Below are positions 19,331 to 27,101 of a DNA stretch of 64,000 nucleotides, one piece after another. The notes below the pieces were generated by a model. That model was given only the letters and a program-made list of their open reading frames with translations. It was not told where the DNA came from and made no database searches. The position numbers and the translations under genes are program-made. Position 1 is the first letter of the stretch. Each line of letters begins with the position of its first letter. Source of the stretch: an uncultured Winogradskyella sp. (GTDB taxonomy: Bacteria > Bacteroidota > Bacteroidia > Flavobacteriales > Flavobacteriaceae); NCBI RefSeq assembly GCF_947501905.1, contig NZ_CANMXL010000001.1, forward strand, positions 372,001 to 436,000, in the 5' to 3' direction.

Positions 19331-20443
19331 ATGAAGTACTACATCATTGCAGGAGAAGCTTCTGGAGACTTACATGGCTCTAATTTAATGAAAGCCCTTT
19401 ATGAAGAGGATAAAAAAGCTGATATTCGCTTTTGGGGCGGTGACCTTATGCAAAGTATTGGAGGCACTTTAGTCACCCATTACAAAGAACGCTCTTTTAT
19501 GGGCTTTGCAGAAGTGATACTAAATCTAAAAACCATACTTGGGTTTATTAAATTCTGCAAAAAAGATATTGAAATTTTTAATCCAGATGTTATCGTATTT
19601 ATAGACAATTCTGGCTTTAATTTACGTATTGCAAAATGGGCAAAAGAAGAAGGTTATAAAACACATTACTATATATCTCCACAAGTGTGGGCATCTCGTG
19701 CTGGCAGAGTTAAAAAGATAAAGCGTGATGTTGACGCAATGTATACCATTTTACCTTTTGAGAAACCTTTTTACGACAAATATGGGTATGCTGTTAATTT
19801 TGTAGGTCATCCATTAATTGATGCTGTTTCTAATAGAAATTTAGTTGATGAAAATGTTTTTAGACAAGAATACGGATTGAGTAATAAGCCAATTATTGCA
19901 CTATTACCTGGAAGCAGAAAGCAAGAAATAAAAAAGATGCTTGATGTGATGCTGAGTGTTATTGATGACTATACCGACTACCAATTTGTAATTGCTGGAG
20001 CTCCAAGTCAAGATTTTAGTTTTTATAAGTCTATTATTCAGTCAAGAGCAATTGCTTTTATAAATAATAAAACTTACGATTTACTAAGTGTCTCTTTTGC
20101 TGCTTTGGTCACTTCTGGAACTGCAACTTTAGAAGCCGCTCTATTTAAAGTACCCCAAGTTGTTTGTTATAAAGCTAATGCTATTTCTTACCAAATTGCA
20201 AAACGCATTATTACTTTAAAATATATTTCATTAGTCAACTTAATTATGGACCGTGAAGTGGTTACAGAATTAATTCAAGCTGATTTAAACACCAAACGTC
20301 TAAAGAAAGAACTTGGAACTATTTTGAATCCTGAAAAACGCAACCAATTGTTTTTGGATTATTATGAATTAGAGAAAAAGTTAGGAGGAAAAGGCGCCAG
20401 TAAAAAAACAGCAAAATTGATTTTTGAAGCGATTAAGAATTAA
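19331..20443 (+). CDS. lpxB: Lipid-A-disaccharide synthase LpxB
   Basis: GT19 enzyme joining UDP-diacylglucosamine and lipid X into the lipid A disaccharide. 370 residues; IAGEASGDLHGSNLM at the N-terminus and LLPGSRKQEIKKML near 193 are family signatures, and VTSGTATLEAALFKVPQVV near 257 is the nucleotide-sugar site. ATG at 19331. Shows the organism makes lipid A. Confidence 0.96.
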   Translation: MKYYIIAGEASGDLHGSNLMKALYEEDKKADIRFWGGDLMQSIGGTLVTHYKERSFMGFAEVILNLKTILGFIKFCKKDIEIFNPDVIVFIDNSGFNLRIAKWAKEEGYKTHYYISPQVWASRAGRVKKIKRDVDAMYTILPFEKPFYDKYGYAVNFVGHPLIDAVSNRNLVDENVFRQEYGLSNKPIIALLPGSRKQEIKKMLDVMLSVIDDYTDYQFVIAGAPSQDFSFYKSIIQSRAIAFINNKTYDLLSVSFAALVTSGTATLEAALFKVPQVVCYKANAISYQIAKRIITLKYISLVNLIMDREVVTELIQADLNTKRLKKELGTILNPEKRNQLFLDYYELEKKLGGKGASKKTAKLIFEAIKN

Positions 20444-20445
20444 AT

Positions 20446-20952
20446 ATGAAGAAACTCTACCTACTACTAATCATACTAGTAACCTTAAGCAGTTGCAAAT
20501 CCACAAAAAACAAATCTCAACGCAGCACTAAAAAAATCCCTAAAACCGAAACTAAGAAACCAATATCTAAAGAAGCAACTTCCATTATAGCATATGCAAA
20601 ACGCTTTAAAGGTGTCAAATACAAATATGGTGGTACTTCTAAAAAAGGGATGGATTGTTCCGGGCTTATTTACACTTCTTTTGGTGCTCATGATATCTCA
20701 ATGCCAAGAACAACAAAAGATTTAGCTGTTAAGGGTAACTGGGTAGATTTAAAACAAGTACAAGAAGGTGATTTAGTGTTTTTTGCCACTAAAAAAAATA
20801 GTCGAAAAGTAAATCATGTAGGTATTGTTACTGAAGTCAATAAAGGAGACGTTTCTTTTATTCATGCTTCAACTAGTCGAGGTGTGATGATATCAAAAAT
20901 CTCAGAACGTTATTGGTATTTTGCTTACGTTCAAGCCAGACGTTATTTGTAG
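20446..20952 (+). CDS. NlpC/P60-family (C40) lipoprotein peptidase
   Basis: Probable envelope peptidoglycan endopeptidase. A lipoprotein signal ends at Cys17 (LSSC), a Lys/Thr/Ser-rich linker covers about 18-45, and the C40 domain has Cys71 (GMDCSGL), His124 (VNHVGIV) and His140 (SFIHAST) as catalytic triad. 168 residues, like E. coli MepS in size and layout. It begins 2 bases after lpxB. By analogy it could be a substrate of Prc at 15876-18011; that is inference. Confidence 0.9.
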   Translation: MKKLYLLLIILVTLSSCKSTKNKSQRSTKKIPKTETKKPISKEATSIIAYAKRFKGVKYKYGGTSKKGMDCSGLIYTSFGAHDISMPRTTKDLAVKGNWVDLKQVQEGDLVFFATKKNSRKVNHVGIVTEVNKGDVSFIHASTSRGVMISKISERYWYFAYVQARRYL

Positions 20953-20965
20953 TTTCGAGAGCGTC

Positions 20966-21005
20966 AGTTACTAAACATGCAAAATTTCAATATTTTGTAG
21001 TAACT
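20966..21005 (+). other. Hairpin in the comEC leader
   Basis: AGTTACTA (20966-20973) pairs with TAGTAACT (20998-21005), and inside it CAAAAT (20980-20985) pairs with ATTTTG (20992-20997), with a 6-nt one-sided bulge and a 6-nt loop. It ends 7 bases before the comEC ATG and is not followed by a T-run, so it looks like a structured leader rather than a terminator. Confidence 0.5.
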
Positions 21006-21012
21006 TTCTGTC

Positions 21013-23049
21013 ATGAAGCTACTTAATTTTGCAGTCATAAAGCTTACGATTTGCCAAATATGCGGTATTATTATAGGGTTTTACTTAAGCATTCCTCTTA
21101 AGGCTATTCTCATACCTTTATCTCTATTCTTACTTAGCTTAATTGTAAGTTATTTCTATTCCAAAACTCATAAGAAATCATCTATACTATTCACTGGCTT
21201 TGCTTTTGCAGTATTTATTTTAATAGGCATATTAAGTACTACCCTTTATGACGAAACCAATAGACCGTTGCATTATGTGAATTCTAATATTGAATATACC
21301 AACTATCAAGACTTTAGTTTCAGAATAAAAAAGCGTCTAAAATCAGACAACTATAATCATAAGTATATTTCTGAAATTGAAAGTTTAAATGCCAAAAAAG
21401 CAATTGGGCAAATCTTAATTAATCTTGATAAGGAATCATTACAAAATGAGCTAACAGTTGATAATCTCTATTTTACAAATACTAAACTTTCCGAAGTTGT
21501 AAAACCTAAAAATCCTTTTCAGTTTGATTATTATAATTATTTAAAACAGCGAAATGTTAATCACCAGATTTACATTAAGCAAAATGAATTAATGTTATTA
21601 AAAAACGATTCAAAATCTATTGTCGGCTTTGCGGATGCTTTTAGAAACAACGTAAATTTTAAATTAAAAAAGAATGGTTTTAAGCCAGATGCTCTTGCTA
21701 TTATTAATGCATTACTTCTCGGGCAAAGACAAGATATAAGTCCAGAGATTTATAATAATTATGTAAATGCTGGCACAATACATATTCTAGCTGTTTCTGG
21801 TTTACATGTTGGTATTATCTTTTTAATCTTAACGCAGATTCTAAAACCTCTACATAGAATTAAGCATGGAAAACACATTATAAAACCAATACTTATTGTC
21901 TTGCTGTTATGGTCTTTTGCTTTTATCGCAGGTTTATCACCATCCGTAACTAGAGCAGTGACTATGTTTAGTATTATAGCTATTGCCCAACATCTAAGAA
22001 GACCAACCAATATTTATAACACATTAACAATTTCAGCATTTTTAATGTTGCTTTTTAAGCCTATTTATTTATTCGATGTAGGATTCCAGATGAGTTATTT
22101 AGCAGTTTTAGCAATTGTATCTATTCAACCCTTATTATATAATCTATGGAAAGCCCCTAATCTGGTTTTAAACAAATTTTGGGAGATTTTTACAGTTACA
22201 GTCGCTGCCCAAATAGGTGTTGCCCCTATTGGATTGTTCTATTTTCATCAGTTTCCTGGTCTATTCTTTGTTTCAAATTTGGTTATCATTCCATTTCTAG
22301 GGTTAATTCTTGGCCTAGGTATTTTAGTCATTGCATTGGCATTATTAAACATATTACCTTCGGTTTTGGTTACAGTATTTAGCTTTATCATAAATACACT
22401 AAATGCTTTTATTGCTTGGGTTGCACAATTTGAAGATTTTCTACTAAGAGACATTTCTTTTAGTATTTACCATGTATTTTCAAGTTACTTAATTATAATA
22501 ACCGGACTTTACCTATGGAAACGAAGAACTCTAAAGTCATTGCATTATTCTTTAATGAGTTTATTACTTTTTTCTTGTGTACTATTATATACCAAACACA
22601 AAAACACTTCTGAAGAATTTATTGTTTTCAATAAGAATAGAACAACTGTATTAGCTAAAAAAACTAATCAGAGTTTAATGCTCTATCATGATTTAGATAG
22701 TTTAACTATAAAAGAAGACAAAACAATTAAAAACTACCAGATTGGCAGTTTTATAAAGGCAACGTCTAATGATAGTTTGATGACTGTTTATACACATAAA
22801 GACAAACTTATTTTGATTATAGATAGTTTAGGCATTTATGATGTGAATAGTTTTAAACCCAATCTTGTAATACTAAGAAATTCTCCTAAAATTAATTTAG
22901 ACAGATTAATTGATTCTCTTAAGCCTGAACAAATCATTGCAGATGCCAGTAATTATAAATCCTATGTAAACCGATGGAAATTAACTTGTGCGTATAAAAA
23001 AATCCCTTTTCATAGCACATACGAAAAGGGAGCTTTTATATTAAAGTAA
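21013..23049 (+). CDS. comEC: ComEC/Rec2-family DNA uptake channel protein
   Basis: Inner-membrane channel family carrying single-stranded DNA in natural transformation. 678 residues: two or three N-terminal membrane segments, a periplasmic OB-like region (DUF4131), then the competence domain with HILAVSGLHVGIIF near residue 254 and many membrane helices to about 510. The C-terminal 170 residues occupy the beta-lactamase-like position, but no HxHxDH metal site is visible (it ends IPFHSTYEKGAFILK). That truncated tail seems usual in this phylum. ATG at 21013. Converges with the thioredoxin gene 5 bases away. Confidence 0.9.
   Translation: MKLLNFAVIKLTICQICGIIIGFYLSIPLKAILIPLSLFLLSLIVSYFYSKTHKKSSILFTGFAFAVFILIGILSTTLYDETNRPLHYVNSNIEYTNYQDFSFRIKKRLKSDNYNHKYISEIESLNAKKAIGQILINLDKESLQNELTVDNLYFTNTKLSEVVKPKNPFQFDYYNYLKQRNVNHQIYIKQNELMLLKNDSKSIVGFADAFRNNVNFKLKKNGFKPDALAIINALLLGQRQDISPEIYNNYVNAGTIHILAVSGLHVGIIFLILTQILKPLHRIKHGKHIIKPILIVLLLWSFAFIAGLSPSVTRAVTMFSIIAIAQHLRRPTNIYNTLTISAFLMLLFKPIYLFDVGFQMSYLAVLAIVSIQPLLYNLWKAPNLVLNKFWEIFTVTVAAQIGVAPIGLFYFHQFPGLFFVSNLVIIPFLGLILGLGILVIALALLNILPSVLVTVFSFIINTLNAFIAWVAQFEDFLLRDISFSIYHVFSSYLIIITGLYLWKRRTLKSLHYSLMSLLLFSCVLLYTKHKNTSEEFIVFNKNRTTVLAKKTNQSLMLYHDLDSLTIKEDKTIKNYQIGSFIKATSNDSLMTVYTHKDKLILIIDSLGIYDVNSFKPNLVILRNSPKINLDRLIDSLKPEQIIADASNYKSYVNRWKLTCAYKKIPFHSTYEKGAFILK
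23003..23031 (-). terminator. Terminator of the thioredoxin gene, inside the 3' end of comEC
   Basis: TCCCTTTTC (23003-23011) and GAAAAGGGA (23023-23031) form a 9-bp stem with an 11-nt loop. On the minus strand the stem is followed directly by TTTTTTT (23002-22996), giving a typical intrinsic terminator for the gene ending at 23055. The bases also code for the last residues of ComEC. Confidence 0.7.
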
Positions 23050-23054
23050 TGTAT

Positions 23055-23612
23055 TTATTTACCTTCTTGACCAAAAGTTGGTTTGAAAGCCTTGTAATAC
23101 TCATTAAATGCTTCTTGAGATGTCATTGTTTTGTACTTATCATCTTTAAACAATTTTAAATACAGCTCTAATTGTTGTGGCTTTTGATAACCTGTAATCG
23201 GAGCAATCAATTGTAATTCTTCATCAAAAAAAGCAATTGTAGGATATGCTCTCACTTGTAAAAAGCGAGCAAATTCATGAGAACTATTTCTTCTATTTGC
23301 CTTAGCTGGGTCGTAGCTTGGGTTTTTAAAAACATTTTCCTTGTAAGTTACCTCTTTATTACCTTCTGCATTAAACTTTACAGCATAATAATTATCATTA
23401 ACATACTTAACAACATCTTTATTTTTAAAGGTATTACGATCAAGCATCTTACAAGGACCACACCAATTGGTATATACATCCATCATTATCTTTTTGGGAT
23501 TTTTCTTCTGTAGAGCTACAGCCTCTTCAAAAGTTACCCAGTTAATCTCCTGTGCTGATACATTGATTGCTAATAGCAATACAAACGCTCCTAAAATTAT
23601 CTTTTTCATCAT
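23055..23612 (-). CDS. Exported thioredoxin-family protein
   Basis: A 185-residue thioredoxin-fold protein with a Sec signal peptide (cleavage near INVSA-QEI, residue 20). The active site is NWCGPCKML (Cys51, Cys54). A long insertion between the first helix and the TRX strands (residues 70-110) and the order of elements resemble the DUF255/thioredoxin-7 type found in periplasmic disulfide proteins. Likely role: periplasmic thiol reduction or oxidation; partner unknown. ATG at 23612 (two adjacent Met codons). Confidence 0.88.
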   Translation of the reverse strand: MMKKIILGAFVLLLAINVSAQEINWVTFEEAVALQKKNPKKIMMDVYTNWCGPCKMLDRNTFKNKDVVKYVNDNYYAVKFNAEGNKEVTYKENVFKNPSYDPAKANRRNSSHEFARFLQVRAYPTIAFFDEELQLIAPITGYQKPQQLELYLKLFKDDKYKTMTSQEAFNEYYKAFKPTFGQEGK

Positions 23613-23637
23613 ATCTGATTTGTAGCAATTACAGTAC

Positions 23638-23645
23638 CAAACTTA
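23638..23645 (-). promoter_or_regulatory. -7 promoter box for the thioredoxin gene
   Basis: Minus-strand TAAGTTTG matches TAnnTTTG and lies 25 bases upstream of the ATG at 23612. No -33 TTG is seen; the terminator of the upstream gene begins 9 bases further on. Confidence 0.45.
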
Positions 23646-23651
23646 CAAAAT

Positions 23652-23676
23652 AAAAAAAGCTCCGATTGGAGCTTTT
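23652..23676 (-). terminator. Terminator of the POT transporter gene (23696-25447)
   Basis: AAAAGCTCC (23655-23663), loop GATT, GGAGCTTTT (23668-23676); on the minus strand the 9-bp stem continues into a T7 tract (23658-23652). It lies 20 bases after the stop of the gene. Confidence 0.8.
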
Positions 23677-23695
23677 AATATTTTAACAATTTGTT

Positions 23696-25447
23696 TTATC
23701 TCACGCCATGCATTAGTTTTTTAATAACTGGATATAATATTGCTGAAAGAATCCCTAGCCCTACTGCAACTGCAGTTAATAACCAAAAGAAGTAACTTAA
23801 ACCTTCAGTTTTTGCTATACCTTCTGAAGCTTCACCAAATACCCCAGCTAATTTCATACCAATTGCTACCGCTAAATACCATATACCAAACATCATTGCA
23901 ATCATTCTACCTGGCACAAGCTTACTCACATAAGATAAAGCGACTGGAGATATACATAGCTCTCCCATAGTATGAAAGAAATAAACTAAGACCAGCCATA
24001 TAAGACTTACTGACGCTGTTTTAGCACCAACAGGTATATCTGACGCTCCAATAGCTACACATGCCATACCAATACCTAATAAAACCATACCTATGGCATA
24101 TTTCATGTTTGCATTAGGATTATATTTACTTTCCCACCATTTCGAAAACAATGGTGCAAAAGCAATAATGAACAATGAATTTAGCACTCCAAACCAAGAT
24201 GCTGGAACCTCAGCAATATCTTTCAAATATTCTGTATACAACATCCAAATAGAAATAGCCCATATTATTATAAAACTAATAGCTAAAATGATATTTGACA
24301 ATGCATATTTCTCAAATGTTTTTCTAAATAATCTTATTAATACCCATGTAATTATGGATAAAGGAATAATAGTCATTAATGAGTTTACTATCTTGAAAAT
24401 AAATGCAGAATTACCTTCTAAAACTCGCTGTGTATAATCCCTAGCAAAAATAGTTAATGAACTAGGTGCTTGCTCAAAAATTGCCCAGAAAAAAATGGTA
24501 ATAAAAGCAAAGAAAATAACTGCTAACATTCTATCTCGAACAATTTTTTCGTATTTAGGTATTCTGATAATCAAGAGCAAAATAAACAATGCTAAAGCCA
24601 ATAGAATTACAAAATTAGAACCTGATAACCCAAACACTGAAAAATCAAATAAATTATAAGCACCTTCTGAAATTTTAGAAACAGGATCATTTAAAATCCA
24701 TGCCAAACCTAATATTGATGATATAGCAATTAATGCTAACTGGAAACTTGAAAAAGGATTTAATTTCTCTTTATTTTCTTCTGCTTCATCTTCAAGTTCT
24801 TCAATTTGATTTTCAGGCTTCAATCCAATATCGCCAAAAATATTTTGAGCAAACCAAAATTGCAGTAAACCAAATAACATAAAAATACCTGCAACACCAA
24901 ATCCCCATGACCAGCCTACTTTTTCGCCAAGATAACCACACAATAAAATCCCTAGGAAAGCTCCAGCATTTACTCCCATATAAAAAATAGTATAGGCACC
25001 ATCTTTTTTTTCTGGTTTTTCAGCATACATCTCTGAAATTATTGAAGTCATATTCGGTTTAAAGAAACCACTGCCAAAAACCAAAAGAGTAAGTCCAGTA
25101 TATATAAAAAATGGTGTCTCAATTGCCATCGATGCATGACCTAAAGTCATTAATAATGCTCCAATTACAACTGCCCAACGAAATCCAATCACCTTATCAG
25201 CCATATAACCTCCAAGGAGTGTTGACAGGTAAACTAAAGATGTATAAGTACCAAAAATAGCAAAAGCATGTTCTCTTGGCCAACCCCAACCTCCATCCAT
25301 AAGTGATGCAGTAAAAAACATAACGAGCAATGCTCTCATTCCATAATAAGAGAAACGCTCCCACATTTCGGTAAAGAATAACACAAATAATCCCGCAGGA
25401 TGCCCAAGAACTTTGTCTTTAAAAAGATGATCTAATTTAGATTCCAT
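23696..25447 (-). CDS. POT/PTR2-family proton-dependent oligopeptide transporter
   Basis: Major-facilitator-type importer of di- and tripeptides driven by protons. 583 residues. TEMWERFSYYGMRALLV near 27 holds the ExxER motif of proton-coupled POT proteins, FYMGVNAGAFLG near 153 the PTR2 signature and FHTMGELCISPVALS near 490 the second family motif. A charged cytoplasmic stretch (EELEDEAEENKEKLN, about 215-230) separates the halves. A POT gene lies directly upstream (25518-27071) with its own terminator between them, so they are separate transcription units. Confidence 0.92.
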   Translation of the reverse strand: MESKLDHLFKDKVLGHPAGLFVLFFTEMWERFSYYGMRALLVMFFTASLMDGGWGWPREHAFAIFGTYTSLVYLSTLLGGYMADKVIGFRWAVVIGALLMTLGHASMAIETPFFIYTGLTLLVFGSGFFKPNMTSIISEMYAEKPEKKDGAYTIFYMGVNAGAFLGILLCGYLGEKVGWSWGFGVAGIFMLFGLLQFWFAQNIFGDIGLKPENQIEELEDEAEENKEKLNPFSSFQLALIAISSILGLAWILNDPVSKISEGAYNLFDFSVFGLSGSNFVILLALALFILLLIIRIPKYEKIVRDRMLAVIFFAFITIFFWAIFEQAPSSLTIFARDYTQRVLEGNSAFIFKIVNSLMTIIPLSIITWVLIRLFRKTFEKYALSNIILAISFIIIWAISIWMLYTEYLKDIAEVPASWFGVLNSLFIIAFAPLFSKWWESKYNPNANMKYAIGMVLLGIGMACVAIGASDIPVGAKTASVSLIWLVLVYFFHTMGELCISPVALSYVSKLVPGRMIAMMFGIWYLAVAIGMKLAGVFGEASEGIAKTEGLSYFFWLLTAVAVGLGILSAILYPVIKKLMHGVR

Positions 25448-25472
25448 ATTTAATTGATTTGTTATTAAAAAG

Positions 25473-25504
25473 AAAACCTCATGGTTTTCATCCCATGAGG
25501 TTTT
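25473..25504 (-). terminator. Terminator between the two POT genes
   Basis: AAAACCTCATGG (25473-25484) and CCATGAGGTTTT (25493-25504) form a perfect 12-bp stem with an 8-nt loop, followed on the minus strand by a T-rich tract. It lies 13 bases after the stop of the gene at 25518. Confidence 0.85.
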
Positions 25505-25517
25505 ATATATAATGCTA

Positions 25518-27071
25518 TTAATTATCCGCTAACTCGAAACCTTCAGCTTCTTCGTGTTTTAAATCTCTTTCTTGGTCTTCAACGCCATGTGTTAAACGCT
25601 TTAGTGGTTTAAGTATAGCTATAAATAAGCCGCCAATAACAACAGTAAATACAACAATGCCAATAAATATAGTTTTTTCACCATAGTCAGTTGCAGATTC
25701 ACCAACTATACCAGCTACTTTATTTCCTAAACCTGTAGCTGCAAAATAAACACCCATCATTAAAGAAGCATATTTTAGCGGTGCCAACTTAGTTATAAAA
25801 GATAAGGCTACTGGAGAAATACAAAGCTCTCCTATTGTATGGAATAAGTATGCCAACACCAACCATATCATACTTGAAGTGCCAGACTTTTCAAACTCCA
25901 TAGCGGCAAATACCATAAATAAAAATCCAAAGCCCATGATTATAATACCTAGTGCCATTTTGAATAATGAAGATGCTTCTCTTCCTTTTAGCTTTCGCTT
26001 AGCCCAATATCCAGCAACTGCAGTTGCAAATAATATAATAAAACCAGCATTTAAACTCTGAAACATTACCGTTGGGATTTCCCAACCAAATAACATCCTA
26101 TCAGTGTTAGTTTCTGTATATAAATTCATTAAACCTCCAGCTTGCTCAAATGCTCCCCAGAAAATAATCACCATAATAAAAGACAATAGAAGCACCAAGA
26201 AACGGTCCTTGTATGCTTGTGAACTCAAGTCTTTATATATCATCATTAAAAGTGCAGTAATTGCTGTTAAGAACAAGAATAACAATCCATAACCCCAACC
26301 TAAGTAATACCAGCCAATACCTGATAAAATAGTTAATAGAATGGTAACGACTAATTGAAATGGTGAACCAGAAAGTTTTCCATATAATTTACCATAAGAT
26401 ATTTCTTCATCATCATCAGCATTTGCTGGGACAAAATTACCTACATGAGTTAAGTATTTTTGCCCATACAAATAATTAATTAGACCAAGAACCATAACTA
26501 TTCCTGCAAGACCAAAGCCTGCATGCCAGCCCCATTCTGCTACAACTAAGCCTACAATCATCGTTGCTAGTAAAGAACCTAGATTAATTCCAATGTAAAA
26601 AATACTAAATCCTTTATCCCTTCTAATATCTCCATCTTTATATAGTCCTCCAACCATAGTCGATATATTAGGCTTTAACAAACCTACTCCTAAAATAACC
26701 AGACCTAATCCAGTATAGAAAGCCCATATATCTGTGAGGACTAAAACGCCGTGACCTAAACAAAGAATAATAGCTCCAAATAAAACAGCCTTTTTTTGAC
26801 CAATTAATTTATCAGCTATCATACCTCCTGGTATAGACATAACGTAAACTAGCATTGTATACCAACCATAAAGTGCAAGAGCTTCTTTACTTGTCCATCC
26901 TAAACCAGCACCTCTATCATCTCCAATGGTCTGCGTAGTCATATAAAGCACTAAAAGCGCTCGCATTCCGTAATAGGAAAAACGCTCCCACATTTCTGTT
27001 AGAAATAATATGTATAGGCCAATTGGCTGACCCCATAATTCTTTTTGATGTGCTTTAACTGCTGTAGACAT
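25518..27071 (-). CDS. POT/PTR2-family proton-dependent oligopeptide transporter
   Basis: Paralogue of the neighbouring transporter, 517 residues. LTEMWERFSYYGMRALLV near 24 (ExxER), FYIGINLGSLLA near 157 and FHTIGELCISPVALS near 422 are the family motifs. The C-terminus is a charged tail (QERDLKHEEAEGFELADN). With the adjacent DPP-IV peptidase (27102-29333, 30 bases upstream) it forms a plausible peptide-use module: the peptidase releases dipeptides which this protein imports. Confidence 0.92.
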   Translation of the reverse strand: MSTAVKAHQKELWGQPIGLYILFLTEMWERFSYYGMRALLVLYMTTQTIGDDRGAGLGWTSKEALALYGWYTMLVYVMSIPGGMIADKLIGQKKAVLFGAIILCLGHGVLVLTDIWAFYTGLGLVILGVGLLKPNISTMVGGLYKDGDIRRDKGFSIFYIGINLGSLLATMIVGLVVAEWGWHAGFGLAGIVMVLGLINYLYGQKYLTHVGNFVPANADDDEEISYGKLYGKLSGSPFQLVVTILLTILSGIGWYYLGWGYGLLFLFLTAITALLMMIYKDLSSQAYKDRFLVLLLSFIMVIIFWGAFEQAGGLMNLYTETNTDRMLFGWEIPTVMFQSLNAGFIILFATAVAGYWAKRKLKGREASSLFKMALGIIIMGFGFLFMVFAAMEFEKSGTSSMIWLVLAYLFHTIGELCISPVALSFITKLAPLKYASLMMGVYFAATGLGNKVAGIVGESATDYGEKTIFIGIVVFTVVIGGLFIAILKPLKRLTHGVEDQERDLKHEEAEGFELADN

Positions 27072-27101
27072 ATAATTTATATTAGTTAGTATTTAGTTAT
27101 T

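Noticed and set aside
24093..24437. Plus-strand open frame of 114 codons
   Set aside because: Antisense to membrane-helix codons of a POT transporter, which commonly leave the opposite strand open.
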